Shown here: piece by piece, positions 17,801 to 24,578 of the stretch
How the letters are laid out: every line of letters begins with the position of its first letter
How positions within the stretch are numbered: the first letter of the stretch is position 1
Origin: SVTX01 sp045638125
GTDB lineage: Bacteria > Bacillota > Clostridia > Oscillospirales > CAG-272
NCBI GenBank assembly: GCA_045638125.1
Contig: JAZUAS010000031.1
Span: 1 to 25,080 of the forward strand
Reading direction: 5' to 3'
DNA length: 25,080 bases
Translations under genes and position numbers: made by a program
Notes under the pieces: model-generated
What the model was told of the DNA's origin: nothing
The model's database searches: none
Seen by the model: the letters and a program-made list of their open reading frames with translations, nothing else

Positions 17801-18221
17801 GTGTCGTCTCCGGTGTCGTCTCCGGTGTCGTCTCCGGTGTCGTCTCCGGTGTCGTCTCCGGTGTCGTCTCCGGTGTCGTTGTAGGCGTCGTCTCGGCCGA
17901 AAACGAGACGACAGAAGCTCCGTTATAAACCGCATTTTGTCCGTTTGAAGCCTCGCCGAGCGCCTTTCTAAATCCATTAACAACGCTTCCGTATGTCGGC
18001 TCTCCGGCCGCAGTTCCGACCGCAGAAGGATTCACCTCTCCGCCTGCGCCCACGGTGTTAGCCGTCTTATTTCCAGAAGCATCCACGCTTACCGCGCCGG
18101 TGTTGAATGTGCCACCCTGTGCGTTTTGCGCCATGTCTATCGCCGTATTATTATTCATCGTTTCGGCAAATTCGCCGTAATTGTATTCATTTGGATCGTA
18201 TTGTTTCGGTGTATTTTCCAT
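14826..18221 (-). CDS. Repeat-rich probable internal virion / ejection protein
   Basis: A protein of 1131 residues. Its ATG overlaps the portal stop as TAATG, with GGAAGG 9 bases upstream. After an Asn/Gly/Ala-rich N-terminus, residues about 109-158 are a run of ETTP tetrapeptides, a likely extended linker. A Ser/Gly/Thr-rich stretch and a helical segment (ETEYKSAQAQLDYEFQTWMSTYGAR) follow. From about residue 325 there are repeated small helical units: YTPE(K/N)SQ.IY..LL twice (about 330 and 392), and AV(Q/A)WLD.NY.YGMTDEDIR.MLGS.YDEDVV twice (about 445 and 697). Three IF.G.T-type helical units lie in between and after. No enzymatic motif is visible. Its place between portal and the polyvalent protein suggests an ejected internal protein; this is inference. 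Confidence 0.6.
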   Translation of the reverse strand: MENTPKQYDPNEYNYGEFAETMNNNTAIDMAQNAQGGTFNTGAVSVDASGNKTANTVGAGGEVNPSAVGTAAGEPTYGSVVNGFRKALGEASNGQNAVYNGASVVSFSAETTPTTTPETTPETTPETTPETTPETTPETTPETTPETTPETTPETTPETTPGPLDWISGEESSWVSGGEGTGTETGGAGTMTGSDLSWLPTSSTPSDTEKNTIPEFGEWQSAYAVDPETEYKSAQAQLDYEFQTWMSTYGARAEELHQMGLSNSGVSDIYGASAYAAYIQASMDLKRAEIQMKNQNKNGYQKYVDGIKAQEKADADAIAGRISAGASAYLNTYTPEKSQQIYRALLAQGYSESEAASIIQKLDSYYYATPEEDRPDVIEGNSKVSEGYKMYSANYTPENSQNIYNELLNVHGFTKQQAMAVIRKLQSSYDANAPARFDADVQSAVQWLDGNYTYGMTDEDIRSMLGSEYDEDVVNAAIKKFKPFRDVIDKLGDDTAAKNAFQYMITALNDGDHNLESLKNKAKGYGFTDEAIAKAAENMTPFVNEAIAKDKKTSADGAKSLMMDLIFNGVTNIDKLIAAAKTSFDDEAIETALKALGVTKGKDGSWVVDKKGYLGLLQGEQADTEKKATAEQFKADVGDAKSALSGYIFSGITDKTRLEALLKDGGWSDEVVAEAMKSYDLYNGIYADGEYDEDLADAVAWLDKNYSYGMTDEDIRAMLGSQYDEDVVDEALEKFAPFKAYIDKSAADAEEEATDGGYNEGWLYVKDMIKNYSGSEADKTAIRQALRNTKYAPYIEDYIKQLDANMKESADVVVNEAVNGKTGSVTLDELGESLEGVKNAYGEDTEGYLAAQGKVSQKTLETLNWALEANGDGTPKRLGNSEVGELLGFDPEDWESKDAAEQEDEIMAYAGELRQSGQLTAADYGRLVSAWVDSEIGAKIKMTEAGTIVYKLQGWKDAGYLSQSEYDNHLGEVVKNIQLEVKGNNGAISWNGGSGSVSATGNNQSVVTDNRLMEEIKSACSALLNANKLPIYYNAIMDGEYSQAIFAYQGSIYLVSFIDNQGPRYVDLAYKLGDLGVSIRGDSENRATDKEKRGIYELVAYALEANQKAGGNSAPNQTQNNNSPFLTQTVK
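15999..16890. repeat. Duplicated helical module at DNA level
   Basis: Segments at about 16036-16125 and 16803-16892 are closely similar in DNA sequence. Both contain cgtcctcatcgtact, ccaagcatcg and atatcttcgtcggtcatgcc. They encode the two copies of the WLD.NY.YGMTDEDIR module. The high nucleotide similarity points to a fairly recent internal duplication of one module of the ejection protein. Confidence 0.75.
17751..17880. repeat. 12-bp tandem array encoding ETTP repeats
   Basis: About ten almost identical 12-base units (ggtgtcgtctcc on the plus strand) run head to tail, each encoding Glu-Thr-Thr-Pro on the minus strand, with degenerate units at both ends (gggcgtagtctc, ggtgtcgttgta, ggcgtcgtctcg). 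Copy number could change in frame by slippage, altering linker length in the ejection protein. Confidence 0.95.
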
Positions 18222-20203
18222 TATACTTTACCTTCCTGTGGTATTTTTTTCAGCGTTGTATTCGCCATCTGTTGCTGTTGAGCCTCCAGTAGTTTGTCAC
18301 GCATAGCCTTCAAGCTGTCCACTGTGTTTTTAGCAAAAGGATACTTAAGCCGCTCCAAATGCTGCCAAGCCATAAGCTTGGTATCGATCTGCGCGGGATC
18401 TCCGTACATACCCGACGCAAAATCAGCCTTGACTATCTCCCAAAGCTGAGTATATTGCTGTTCAAGCGCACCGTTGGGGTCGACGGCAAAGGTGTAGTTG
18501 TCGTCAACGTACCATTTTCCCGTCTTAAAGTCAAACTCGTAAAAATCGTATCTGTTGAAACGCTCCTCCATGGCAAGCCGACAGTCGTCATCCTCGTGAT
18601 TTATGGCACGAGGCTCGTCCGCAAAGGCGAGATAAAGCTCAAAGATGATGCGGAAGATGTCGGCAAAATGCGCTTGCTTGTTCATCTTGCGGGAAGCGAG
18701 ACGCCCGGCAGACTGCGCCACCTGAATGGACTTCGCGTAACCGCTCTTTGCCGTGTTGTCGGCTTGTCCGAGATAGGTGTCGGTAACACCGTTAAGATCA
18801 GACGCAAGATCGATTATCTTGTCCATAAGGATAAGCCACTGAGAAATGTCGTAAGCGTAAGAAAACTGCCCGAACTGCGACTTGTCCGCGCCCTGAGCTA
18901 TCTCGATAATATCCTCAAAAATTCCGTTACCGGGACTAAACTCCGTGTCCTTGGGTACCATGAGCGCCGTTCCCGACTTCATCGCCGCCTCCATAGCGCG
19001 GGAAAAAAGCTTGTTGATGTTCTGCTGAGGCTCGCGAATGACCTCCATGTCGGAGATACCCCAGAAGCTCTTGTCGTCGCGAATGTTGTACCTGATAGCA
19101 AGAGGCAGCTTCTTCGGCTTGTAGTAAGGCAGACGCGTCGGCGCCATCTTCGGCACCTGCACCTCCATAAACGCGGGAAGCTCCACACCGCCCACAAGCT
19201 CCATAGCCTGCGAGCCATCTGCCCCGCTAACCGGCATCCTTACCGTCTCAAACACCATTTTTCCGTCCTCGAATACGGGCGACATAGCAGGGATGATTCG
19301 ACCGTCAGAGCATCTGACGTCCTCTGTCAGCTCATCATAGTCAAGCTTGTTCATGTAGTACTCAGGCGAGGAACACTCGTCCTTCTCGCAGATCTGACGT
19401 CGGCGACCGCAGCACTTGCAGTATTCAACCTTTCGGGAATAATAGTCGTCGTCATCCTCAAGCACGAGGTCGCCCGAATAAGCAAATCTGCAAACGTCGC
19501 CAAGCTCGTTTATGTACCACATAACCGTCAAGGTCACCACGTCCTCGTCGTTGGTAGGACGCTCACTGTCACTGTCATAGGTTGGCTCAAACTCGGTCTC
19601 CTCAACGTCCTCCTCCGAGAGGCTGTACTTTCGCATAAGCTCGGCCCTCGTGGTCACGTAGTTTATAAAGACGTAATCCACGTCGTCAATGCTTGTAATA
19701 CCCGGCTGAGGGTAAATGTTCTGAGGACGGATCGGCGTCATCTGAACCTCGCCAACCGTCGAGTGCGTTCCGCTCTCAACGTCCCATTCAACGTTAGAGC
19801 CGGCAGTACCGGCTATCTTGACCGTCCTCTCCTGCTGATCGTTGTAGATCTCCCAAGGCTGCTTGTCAAGCAGCATCTTAATAAGATTGGTGATCCGCGC
19901 GGCGTTCCTTACGTGATGCACGCAGCTAAGCGCAGGAGTGACCTGCGGCTGGGGGATGTTCGTGTCAATAGAACCCTCCACCAGCTTGTGGGAAATATTC
20001 CAGACCGCCGTCGCCTTCTTGGGCTTGCCGATGACTTCCCCCTCGTCGCCCGTTATGTAACCGTCGATCTCGCCGTCCCCCCTGTATTGACGGTCGTAAT
20101 GATCAAAATCTGTCTGCTTGTCCGCAGATGCCATCGAAGCCTTTGAGTAAAGCTCCTGCACCTCCGCAAGCCTCTCATCCTTGCTTGTTGATAAAATCTT
20201 CAT
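18221..20203 (-). CDS. Portal protein
   Basis: A protein of 660 residues directly after terminase large, with AAGGAGAGGAC before the ATG. It would form the dodecameric DNA gate and motor dock at the capsid vertex. The N-terminal part (LAEVQELYSKASMASADKQTDFDHYDRQYRG...TAVWNISHKLVEGSIDTNIPQPQVTP) and the later helical core (LAIRYNIRDDKSFWGISDMEVIREPQQNINKLFSRAMEA, DLNGVTDTYLGQADNTAKSGYAKSIQVAQSAGRLASRKM) fit podovirus-type portals. The C-terminal residues about 590-660 are helical and Gln-rich (LEAQQQQMANTTLKK), consistent with a barrel or tail. An unusual Cys cluster (C262, C264, C265, C272, C277: YCKCCGRRRQICEKDEC) lies in an acidic, Tyr-rich stretch and looks like a small zinc-binding insertion. 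Confidence 0.85.
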   Translation of the reverse strand: MKILSTSKDERLAEVQELYSKASMASADKQTDFDHYDRQYRGDGEIDGYITGDEGEVIGKPKKATAVWNISHKLVEGSIDTNIPQPQVTPALSCVHHVRNAARITNLIKMLLDKQPWEIYNDQQERTVKIAGTAGSNVEWDVESGTHSTVGEVQMTPIRPQNIYPQPGITSIDDVDYVFINYVTTRAELMRKYSLSEEDVEETEFEPTYDSDSERPTNDEDVVTLTVMWYINELGDVCRFAYSGDLVLEDDDDYYSRKVEYCKCCGRRRQICEKDECSSPEYYMNKLDYDELTEDVRCSDGRIIPAMSPVFEDGKMVFETVRMPVSGADGSQAMELVGGVELPAFMEVQVPKMAPTRLPYYKPKKLPLAIRYNIRDDKSFWGISDMEVIREPQQNINKLFSRAMEAAMKSGTALMVPKDTEFSPGNGIFEDIIEIAQGADKSQFGQFSYAYDISQWLILMDKIIDLASDLNGVTDTYLGQADNTAKSGYAKSIQVAQSAGRLASRKMNKQAHFADIFRIIFELYLAFADEPRAINHEDDDCRLAMEERFNRYDFYEFDFKTGKWYVDDNYTFAVDPNGALEQQYTQLWEIVKADFASGMYGDPAQIDTKLMAWQHLERLKYPFAKNTVDSLKAMRDKLLEAQQQQMANTTLKKIPQEGKV

Positions 20204-20228
20204 GTCCTCTCCTTTATGTATTTTTTTA

Positions 20229-21659
20229 TTATCTCAGTTTAGGCTTACCGCCCATCATCCGCTCGATCTCCGCTCTTTCAGTAGGAGAGCTTCTTCGATA
20301 GTCGACAAGCATATCGGGTGGATAGTATACCCGCTTTTCGTTCTCCTCTATTTCCCTTACGGGATGCAGAGAGTGCCATTGAATGGCAAAATATCGGAGC
20401 GAGTCGGGAGCGTGAGTAATGTTGTGAGGCTCGGTCTTAACGTCTCCGTAGTTTTTGTCGTCATGTATCAGCATCGGCAAATGCTTAATAAGCGTCGTGC
20501 AGTTTGAAAAGATCTTGAGAATAGGCCTGCCGCCCTCGCGGATCTTCAATAATTCCTTAACGGCGATCCAGCCCGCCTTGCGGTCGTTGTTAGCCTTGAC
20601 GAGTGAAAGACCGCTCTGTGCAAACATGTCTCCTTGATTTCGTCCCGTCACGCGATCTCGATACATCAAAACGTCAGGCGGCGCATAGGTGCATATAATA
20701 TTCTCGTTGGGTGGTGTTGCTTCACGAATTAACCGAGCCGCATCGGATATCGTCTTATCGGGAGCGCAAAGCTCGCGGTAAACGACAATAGAACCGTGAG
20801 GATTATGAGTCGAGGGCGGCAGCTCTGCATACCAGTAGCACGCCAGCATATCAAGACCGTAGTCTATCGAGCGATAAAGCTTCACGTTTTTGTCCCTTGT
20901 AACGTCATAAGGCTCACAAACGTGAATATCTCTGGAGAACTCGTTAAAGAACGCGCCCTCTGCAACGTCCCAATCGCCGTCAAGAAGCATTCGCCGCTTC
21001 GCCTCATCCTCAATAGACTCAAGGTTCAGCCTGTAATCGTCATTAACAAACGGGTTGTCGCCAACCCTTGACGGTATAAATATGCGCTTCGTGCCGTTTG
21101 CCACGGTAAAAAACGTGTTGGGCGGTGCAGGATCCACAAAACGATTCTTACACCACATGTGTCCTACGTTACCGGGGTTTGTGCTGAGCTTCAACGCAAG
21201 CGGATAGCCCTGCGATTTCTTCTGTCTTATTCTCGATCGCAGATAGTTGACTTGATAGAACGTGAAATGCGTTGCTTCATCAAATCGCACAACGTGAAGC
21301 TCGGCGCCCTGCCAAAGTGCAGTCTGATCATCGGTCGCCAGATATCCAAACTCAATAGTAGATCCGTTATAGAACTCCCATAGATGCTTGGTCTTGTTGT
21401 ATTTTGCAAAAGGCTTGCCGGGATACATCTGCAAAGATTCCCTAACAAGCGATCTCTCAAGCTCGGGAAACGTTCTTCGGAATATCGCTTGTTTAGATCC
21501 GGGATAGCTTATGGCATACCACAACGCCTCGAACAGCTGTATAAAAGACTTGCCGCCGCCCGCTGCGCCACCGTATAACACCTCGTGACACCAGCTTCGC
21601 ATAAATGCATCTTGCGGAGGCGATAACTCAACGCTCGTCAATATATCCGGTATCTTCAC
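20229..21659 (-). CDS. terL: Terminase large subunit
   Basis: A protein of 476 residues, the ATP-driven DNA-packaging motor with nuclease. The ATPase domain has Walker A GGAAGGGKS (residues 30-38), Walker B LHVVRFDE (121-128, with D127 and catalytic E128) and a coupling motif LSTNPG (about 158-163). The C-terminal RNase H-like nuclease begins at YRSIDYGLD, with D266 as likely first metal ligand, and a later acidic residue lies in HAPDSLRYFA near 430. The length is typical. The start is GTG (21659), with AGGAGGG 8 bases upstream, located inside the small-subunit gene (overlap of 32 bases), implying translational coupling. Confidence 0.95.
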   Translation of the reverse strand: MKIPDILTSVELSPPQDAFMRSWCHEVLYGGAAGGGKSFIQLFEALWYAISYPGSKQAIFRRTFPELERSLVRESLQMYPGKPFAKYNKTKHLWEFYNGSTIEFGYLATDDQTALWQGAELHVVRFDEATHFTFYQVNYLRSRIRQKKSQGYPLALKLSTNPGNVGHMWCKNRFVDPAPPNTFFTVANGTKRIFIPSRVGDNPFVNDDYRLNLESIEDEAKRRMLLDGDWDVAEGAFFNEFSRDIHVCEPYDVTRDKNVKLYRSIDYGLDMLACYWYAELPPSTHNPHGSIVVYRELCAPDKTISDAARLIREATPPNENIICTYAPPDVLMYRDRVTGRNQGDMFAQSGLSLVKANNDRKAGWIAVKELLKIREGGRPILKIFSNCTTLIKHLPMLIHDDKNYGDVKTEPHNITHAPDSLRYFAIQWHSLHPVREIEENEKRVYYPPDMLVDYRRSSPTERAEIERMMGGKPKLR

Positions 21660-22140
21660 TAGTAATGCCCTCCTGCTCCTTCAATTCCAAAGCGGGCTTT
21701 GTAAGATTTTTAAAGGTGATCTGAACATGACTTCCAAGCTCTGCGTCAGCCTCTCTCTTTGCCGCAGCCTTAAGCTCTCTGATCTTCATTGCCACTCTGC
21801 CGTCAACCGCCCCCGTCAAAGCGCGCTCGTTAAGAATGTCGTCCTGTATCGCGTCCGCAAAATCGCACGCTTCGTCAAACTCCTTGTATTTCTTGCGCCA
21901 GTTACCGAGTGTTTGAATCGTCACGCCCTTCATGATCGCGAACTTCGTCAGCGTAGGATATCCCGATGCAGGCTTAGGTGGGATCGTCTTATATATTCCG
22001 TCCACGCCCGGCTCCATCAGGAGAAGATCTCTCCGCTCTGCAGCATCGCCCTTCTCGGGATCGTCGCGCATCTCAATGAATTTAAAAAAGTACGCAAGAA
22101 GATCTTCCGCATACCGCTTTTTATATTTAGTCTTAGCCAT
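21628..22140 (-). CDS. terS: Terminase small subunit
   Basis: A protein of 170 residues, first gene of the packaging operon, with AGAGGTGA just before the ATG. The middle shows a helix-turn-helix-like segment (LTKFAIMKGVTIQTLGNWRKKYKEFDEACDFADAIQDDILNERALTG) of the kind found in small terminase subunits, which recognise the packaging site and recruit the large subunit. It is followed by a helical, Lys/Ala-rich oligomerisation region. Its 3' end overlaps terL by 32 bases. Upstream lie copy 2 of the palindrome and its -10 box, so it is probably the first product of the late transcript. The assignment rests on motif and adjacency to terL. Confidence 0.82.
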   Translation of the reverse strand: MAKTKYKKRYAEDLLAYFFKFIEMRDDPEKGDAAERRDLLLMEPGVDGIYKTIPPKPASGYPTLTKFAIMKGVTIQTLGNWRKKYKEFDEACDFADAIQDDILNERALTGAVDGRVAMKIRELKAAAKREADAELGSHVQITFKNLTKPALELKEQEGITSEDTGYIDER

Positions 22141-22197
22141 AGGCTCACCTCTCTCTCAGTCCTACCTTTATCTCGCCCAACCTACCACCCTATATTT

Positions 22198-22206
22198 AGC
22201 ATAACA
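22198..22206 (-). promoter_or_regulatory. Putative extended -10 promoter of the packaging operon
   Basis: The minus strand reads TGTTATGCT (TGn plus TATGCT, two mismatches to TATAAT). It aligns gap-free with the box at 7059-7067 and has the same distance (31 bases) to the palindrome centre. The predicted start near 22191 gives a leader of about 50 bases to terS. There is no recognisable -35 box. Confidence 0.42.
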
Positions 22207-22211
22207 AAAAG

Positions 22212-22256
22212 ACCACCCCGATTTACTATCCAAAAACCGTAGTAAATCGGGGTGAT
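22212..22256 (-). promoter_or_regulatory. Long palindrome, copy 2 (putative late operator or terminator)
   Basis: The same 11-base spacer and arms as copy 1, with one arm mismatch (c22213 opposite a22255) leaving 15 continuous pairs. Bases 22214-22259 are identical to 7075-7120. It lies between the ArpU/RinA-like gene (stop at 22368) and terS. A run of five T follows on the minus strand, so it could also terminate the upstream transcript. Confidence 0.7.
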
Positions 22257-22367
22257 TTCGTTTTCAAAGCGAAAAAAAGCACCTTTTAGCTGCCCAAATC
22301 ACAATCATTTAGCTTAGAGCGTCCTCCCGCGCACACGCATAACGCGCGCAAAGTCGCTTAAAAAATG

Positions 22368-22691
22368 TCAAATCAAGTTCAAAAGGTGAGCGATCAGCCG
22401 AATTGCATCGCTTTTTCGCCTTGTGAAACACTTTTCGCTATAATAATCCTTCGTCAAAGACCGCGAAAACCCTCTCCTATCACCTATATCACGCCTCAAC
22501 GCCGCCATCACGTCCTCATCCTCGCCCTCGCAAACTACAAGGAGCGCGTCATCTACGGCAGAGATCTTCTTCGTAAATCTAATAGCCTGCTCTCGGGTCA
22601 CCTCTCCCTTGTCGAGTAGCTTCTTCATACGGTCGTAATCGGATACCACCGCTACAACGATATCATACACCGATCTTGGTAATCTCGTCAT
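22368..22691 (-). CDS. ArpU/RinA-like putative late transcription activator
   Basis: A protein of 107 residues. I chose the ATG at 22691 because it overlaps the HUH gene's stop as ATGA and has GGAGGAAGG just upstream. The layout MTRLPRSVYDIVVAVVSDYDRMKKLLDKG, a helical middle with ISAVDDALLVVCEG, and the C-terminal pattern KDYYSEKCFTRRKSDAIRLIAHLLNLI matches small phage regulators of the ArpU/RinA type. In those, the last part forms a helix-turn-helix and the protein activates late operons. It is the last gene before the palindrome and -10 box of the packaging operon, the expected position for a late-gene activator. Family assignment is by pattern, with no alignment run. Confidence 0.6.
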   Translation of the reverse strand: MTRLPRSVYDIVVAVVSDYDRMKKLLDKGEVTREQAIRFTKKISAVDDALLVVCEGEDEDVMAALRRDIGDRRGFSRSLTKDYYSEKCFTRRKSDAIRLIAHLLNLI

Positions 22692-23536
22692 ACCTTCCTC
22701 CAACTCAAATATTCACTCATTTTTTCGTATCTGCTCTCGGGATCGCTCAAGCCTTCAGGCTTGTAAAGATAAAGCGTTATAAACACGCCCCACGTCGGGA
22801 GCTTAAACTCCCCCGTGTCCTTGTCTACGGTGTGCGAGATCTCGGGCATCTCTGCGATCTGCCAACCGGGATAAAGTGCGAGGAGCTTGGCCACCTCGCC
22901 GTTAAGAAAATAATTGACCTGCTTCTGTCTGATCTTGTGGTCATCCTTAAAAATGCACTTGTCCTTTCCGCTCTCTTGAGGGCGAATAAGATTCTTGGAG
23001 CAGGAATAGCTTCTGTAAGTGTATTTCGACTTTACAAAATAGCTTGCAAGATCGTAACAGCCTTTGCGATCAAAGTAAAGCTTGCGGCTCCAAACGCCGC
23101 CTTCATTCCAAAGCGCGCTTATCTGCTCGTAGGTCGCGCCTGAATTAACGATAATGTGATGGTGCGAAAGATGTCCTCTGGCTCCCACCTCGGAGCAGTA
23201 TATGTATTTTAATTCGATGCCGAGAGTCGCGTATAAACGCTTGAGTCGGCGCATAAAGTTACGGATGCAGCGTGTCACCTCGTCGGGATCGGGATTGCGG
23301 CCGTTTCTCTTGCGGAACTCCGAGTAGTCCAACTTCACCTGACTGTCCTTTTTGGTAAAGTTGAGATTCACAAGATCGCAAAGGAGTCGCTCTCTTCTCA
23401 CCTTGTTAAGCTTCTCCTGTGCCGCACCCGTAGCCTTAACCTTCTTCTTTCGCCCATAGTTGTATGTATGTGTCGGGAAGATGTTAACTCGCATAAAATC
23501 TCCCGTTACCGTCCTCTGCTCTCGATACTGTGCCAT
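22688..23536 (-). CDS. HUH-type rolling-circle replication (Rep-like) endonuclease
   Basis: A protein of 282 residues, with GGAG 7 bases before the ATG. The HUH signature appears as GHLSHHHIIVN (His125 and His127 flanking His126). The conserved Tyr/Lys motif is YDLASYFVK (Y166 and K169), followed by a YRSYSCSKNLIRP stretch typical of Rep-like proteins of Firmicutes phages and elements. The basic N-terminal region (NYGRKKKVKATGAAQEKLNKVRRERLLCDLVNLNF) precedes a helical segment with RNFMRRLKRLYATLGIELKYIY. Such enzymes nick one strand and become covalently joined to the 5' end to start rolling-circle replication or transfer. In this phage it may start replication; the region upstream is GC-rich and structured. 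Its stop overlaps the next start (ATGA). Confidence 0.75.
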   Translation of the reverse strand: MAQYREQRTVTGDFMRVNIFPTHTYNYGRKKKVKATGAAQEKLNKVRRERLLCDLVNLNFTKKDSQVKLDYSEFRKRNGRNPDPDEVTRCIRNFMRRLKRLYATLGIELKYIYCSEVGARGHLSHHHIIVNSGATYEQISALWNEGGVWSRKLYFDRKGCYDLASYFVKSKYTYRSYSCSKNLIRPQESGKDKCIFKDDHKIRQKQVNYFLNGEVAKLLALYPGWQIAEMPEISHTVDKDTGEFKLPTWGVFITLYLYKPEGLSDPESRYEKMSEYLSWRKV

Positions 23537-23838
23537 ACCCGCACTCCTTCCGTTTACTCTTCTAACCGTGCCGCCCTTTAAATTGACCCACTGCTCGTGG
23601 CGGCGACTTTACCACAGCTCGGCGGCTGCCCTCGACCTTGCGGTCTGCGGGTCGCTTCAGCGATGGAAAAGATCGCCGCCTTCTTTCCTCCTGCCTATAA
23701 GAGAGGAGATAGCCTTGCTCTCCCTCTCCCGTAACCGACGTGGTCGATTACTTAATATACTACCACAAGCCCGATTGCAGACCGACCGAAGCTTGTCCGA
23801 TCCAGCCTGCATAGAGCTTATATATAATAATGTAACTG
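23537..23838 (-). other. 302-base non-coding stretch upstream of the Rep-like gene
   Basis: No gene with a ribosome binding site is present on either strand. The half nearest the Rep-like gene holds the structured element at 23599-23680. The other half has short weak inverted repeats (for example TGCAG...CTGCA around 23775-23812) and AT-rich DNA just after the peptidase stop. A replication origin, a small RNA or a 5' regulatory leader are all possible. Confidence 0.6.
23599..23680 (-). ncRNA. Candidate structured RNA or origin element with alternative pairings
   Basis: On the minus strand GGCGGCGA (23680-23673) can pair with TCGCCGCC (23606-23599, 8 pairs). Its first six bases can alternatively pair with GCCGCC (23626-23621). 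Inside are a TCGC-TGAA-GCGA hairpin (23663-23652) and a hairpin with GACC-GCAA-GGTC (a GNRA tetraloop, 23645-23634), extended by CCC/GGG across an internal loop. The mutually exclusive outer stems and the position 63 bases before the Rep-like ATG suggest either a regulatory leader or a nicking-origin structure. I recognise no known RNA family. Confidence 0.4.
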
Positions 23839-24444
23839 TTACTGCATTGTTTCTATTTTTTCTTTAATTTTTGTTAGCATCCAATTTAGTTCTTCGGAAT
23901 TCTTTGCATAATCACACACTTCCAAATCTGATTGATCATGATTGAACAAAAAGAGTACAGCGTTGTCAACATCAGAAGCGGATATTCTGTGCTTATTAAG
24001 CATATCTTCTATTCTGATTTTAATTCTTTTATCTTTTGTCCTCGGGGTGCCGGCGAAAAGCCATGCAATACCGCCTTCAGGGTCATTTTCGTAAGGGGAT
24101 TTGTGTTTTTTACACTCAATCTCCTGATCGTCGTTTTCAACCATTTCGCTCGATAATTTCTTTGTAGCATTATCTTTATAAACTGTATAAAGAGCATTCG
24201 CAACATCGGTCACAAGCTTTTCCTCAAGCTCCAACCCATACATTTCTGAAATAGCATGCAGAACTTCGTGTATCAAGGTTGCTCTGATTTGGTCGGGCGT
24301 AGAACTCTCTCTTATGGTTATGATGCCATTATCATAGTCGATCTGACCGTAAAGCTCACCGCCACTATTCAGCTTGGCGCTTGAAAATTCTATGTTATAG
24401 GTCTTCCATCCAACTTTTATTTCATTAGGTAATTTTTCCAGCAT
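23839..24444 (-). CDS. Small HExxH metallopeptidase-like protein
   Basis: A protein of 201 residues. The ATG at 24444 is preferred because GGGAGGAG lies 11 bases upstream; an alternative start at 24474 would add ten residues. The pattern LPNEIKVGWKTYNIEF...GGELYGQIDYDNGIITIRESSTPDQIRATLIHEVLHAISEMYGL has the zincin motif H59-E-V-L-H63, with a likely third ligand in ELEEKLVTDVANAL. It resembles the small ImmA/IrrE- or SprT-like proteins frequent in Firmicutes phages. Residues about 110-201 (from DQEIECKKHKSPYENDPEGG) are a separate, unrecognised, charged helical part. The gene is more AT-rich than the head genes. Its substrate is unknown; it may cleave a regulator or be a structural zinc protein. 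Confidence 0.6.
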   Translation of the reverse strand: MLEKLPNEIKVGWKTYNIEFSSAKLNSGGELYGQIDYDNGIITIRESSTPDQIRATLIHEVLHAISEMYGLELEEKLVTDVANALYTVYKDNATKKLSSEMVENDDQEIECKKHKSPYENDPEGGIAWLFAGTPRTKDKRIKIRIEDMLNKHRISASDVDNAVLFLFNHDQSDLEVCDYAKNSEELNWMLTKIKEKIETMQ

Positions 24445-24449
24445 GTATA

Positions 24450-24578
24450 TCACTTCTCCTCCCAGCTCTCGCACCCTTTTTCCACCGCGTCTACCATAGC
24501 CAACGGCTCACACAGTCCAAAATAACGGCAAGAATTACAAACCTCATTTTCCTCAGGATCCTCTCTGCTCTCTTCAAG
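24450..24578 (-). other. Displaced Cys-rich C-terminus of the Avd-like protein (-1 frame)
   Basis: Just after a TAG at 24581-24579, the -1 frame reads LEESREDPEENEV, CNSCRYFGLCEPLAMVDAVE, KGCESWEEK and then TGA. The spacing C-x2-C-x5-C-x13-C and the final CESWEEK are typical of small zinc-like tails in Firmicutes phage proteins. There is no ATG, GTG or TTG between the TAG and the Cys cluster, so it is not an independent gene. Its stop lies 5 bases before the next ATG, with the next gene's ribosome binding site inside it, as expected for a true gene end. Joined to the upstream frame it gives a protein of about 147 residues. Confidence 0.65.

Noticed and set aside
17584..17928. Plus-strand frame with VVSGVVSG repeats over the tandem array
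   Set aside because: It is the antisense reading of the ETTP-coding array; no start signal, and the minus-strand frame is continuous with the ejection gene.
23537..23838. Possible DGR template repeat in the gap after the Avd and peptidase genes
   Set aside because: I compared it by eye with the variable-like end at 24943-25080 on both strands and found no shared stretch with adenine-type differences.
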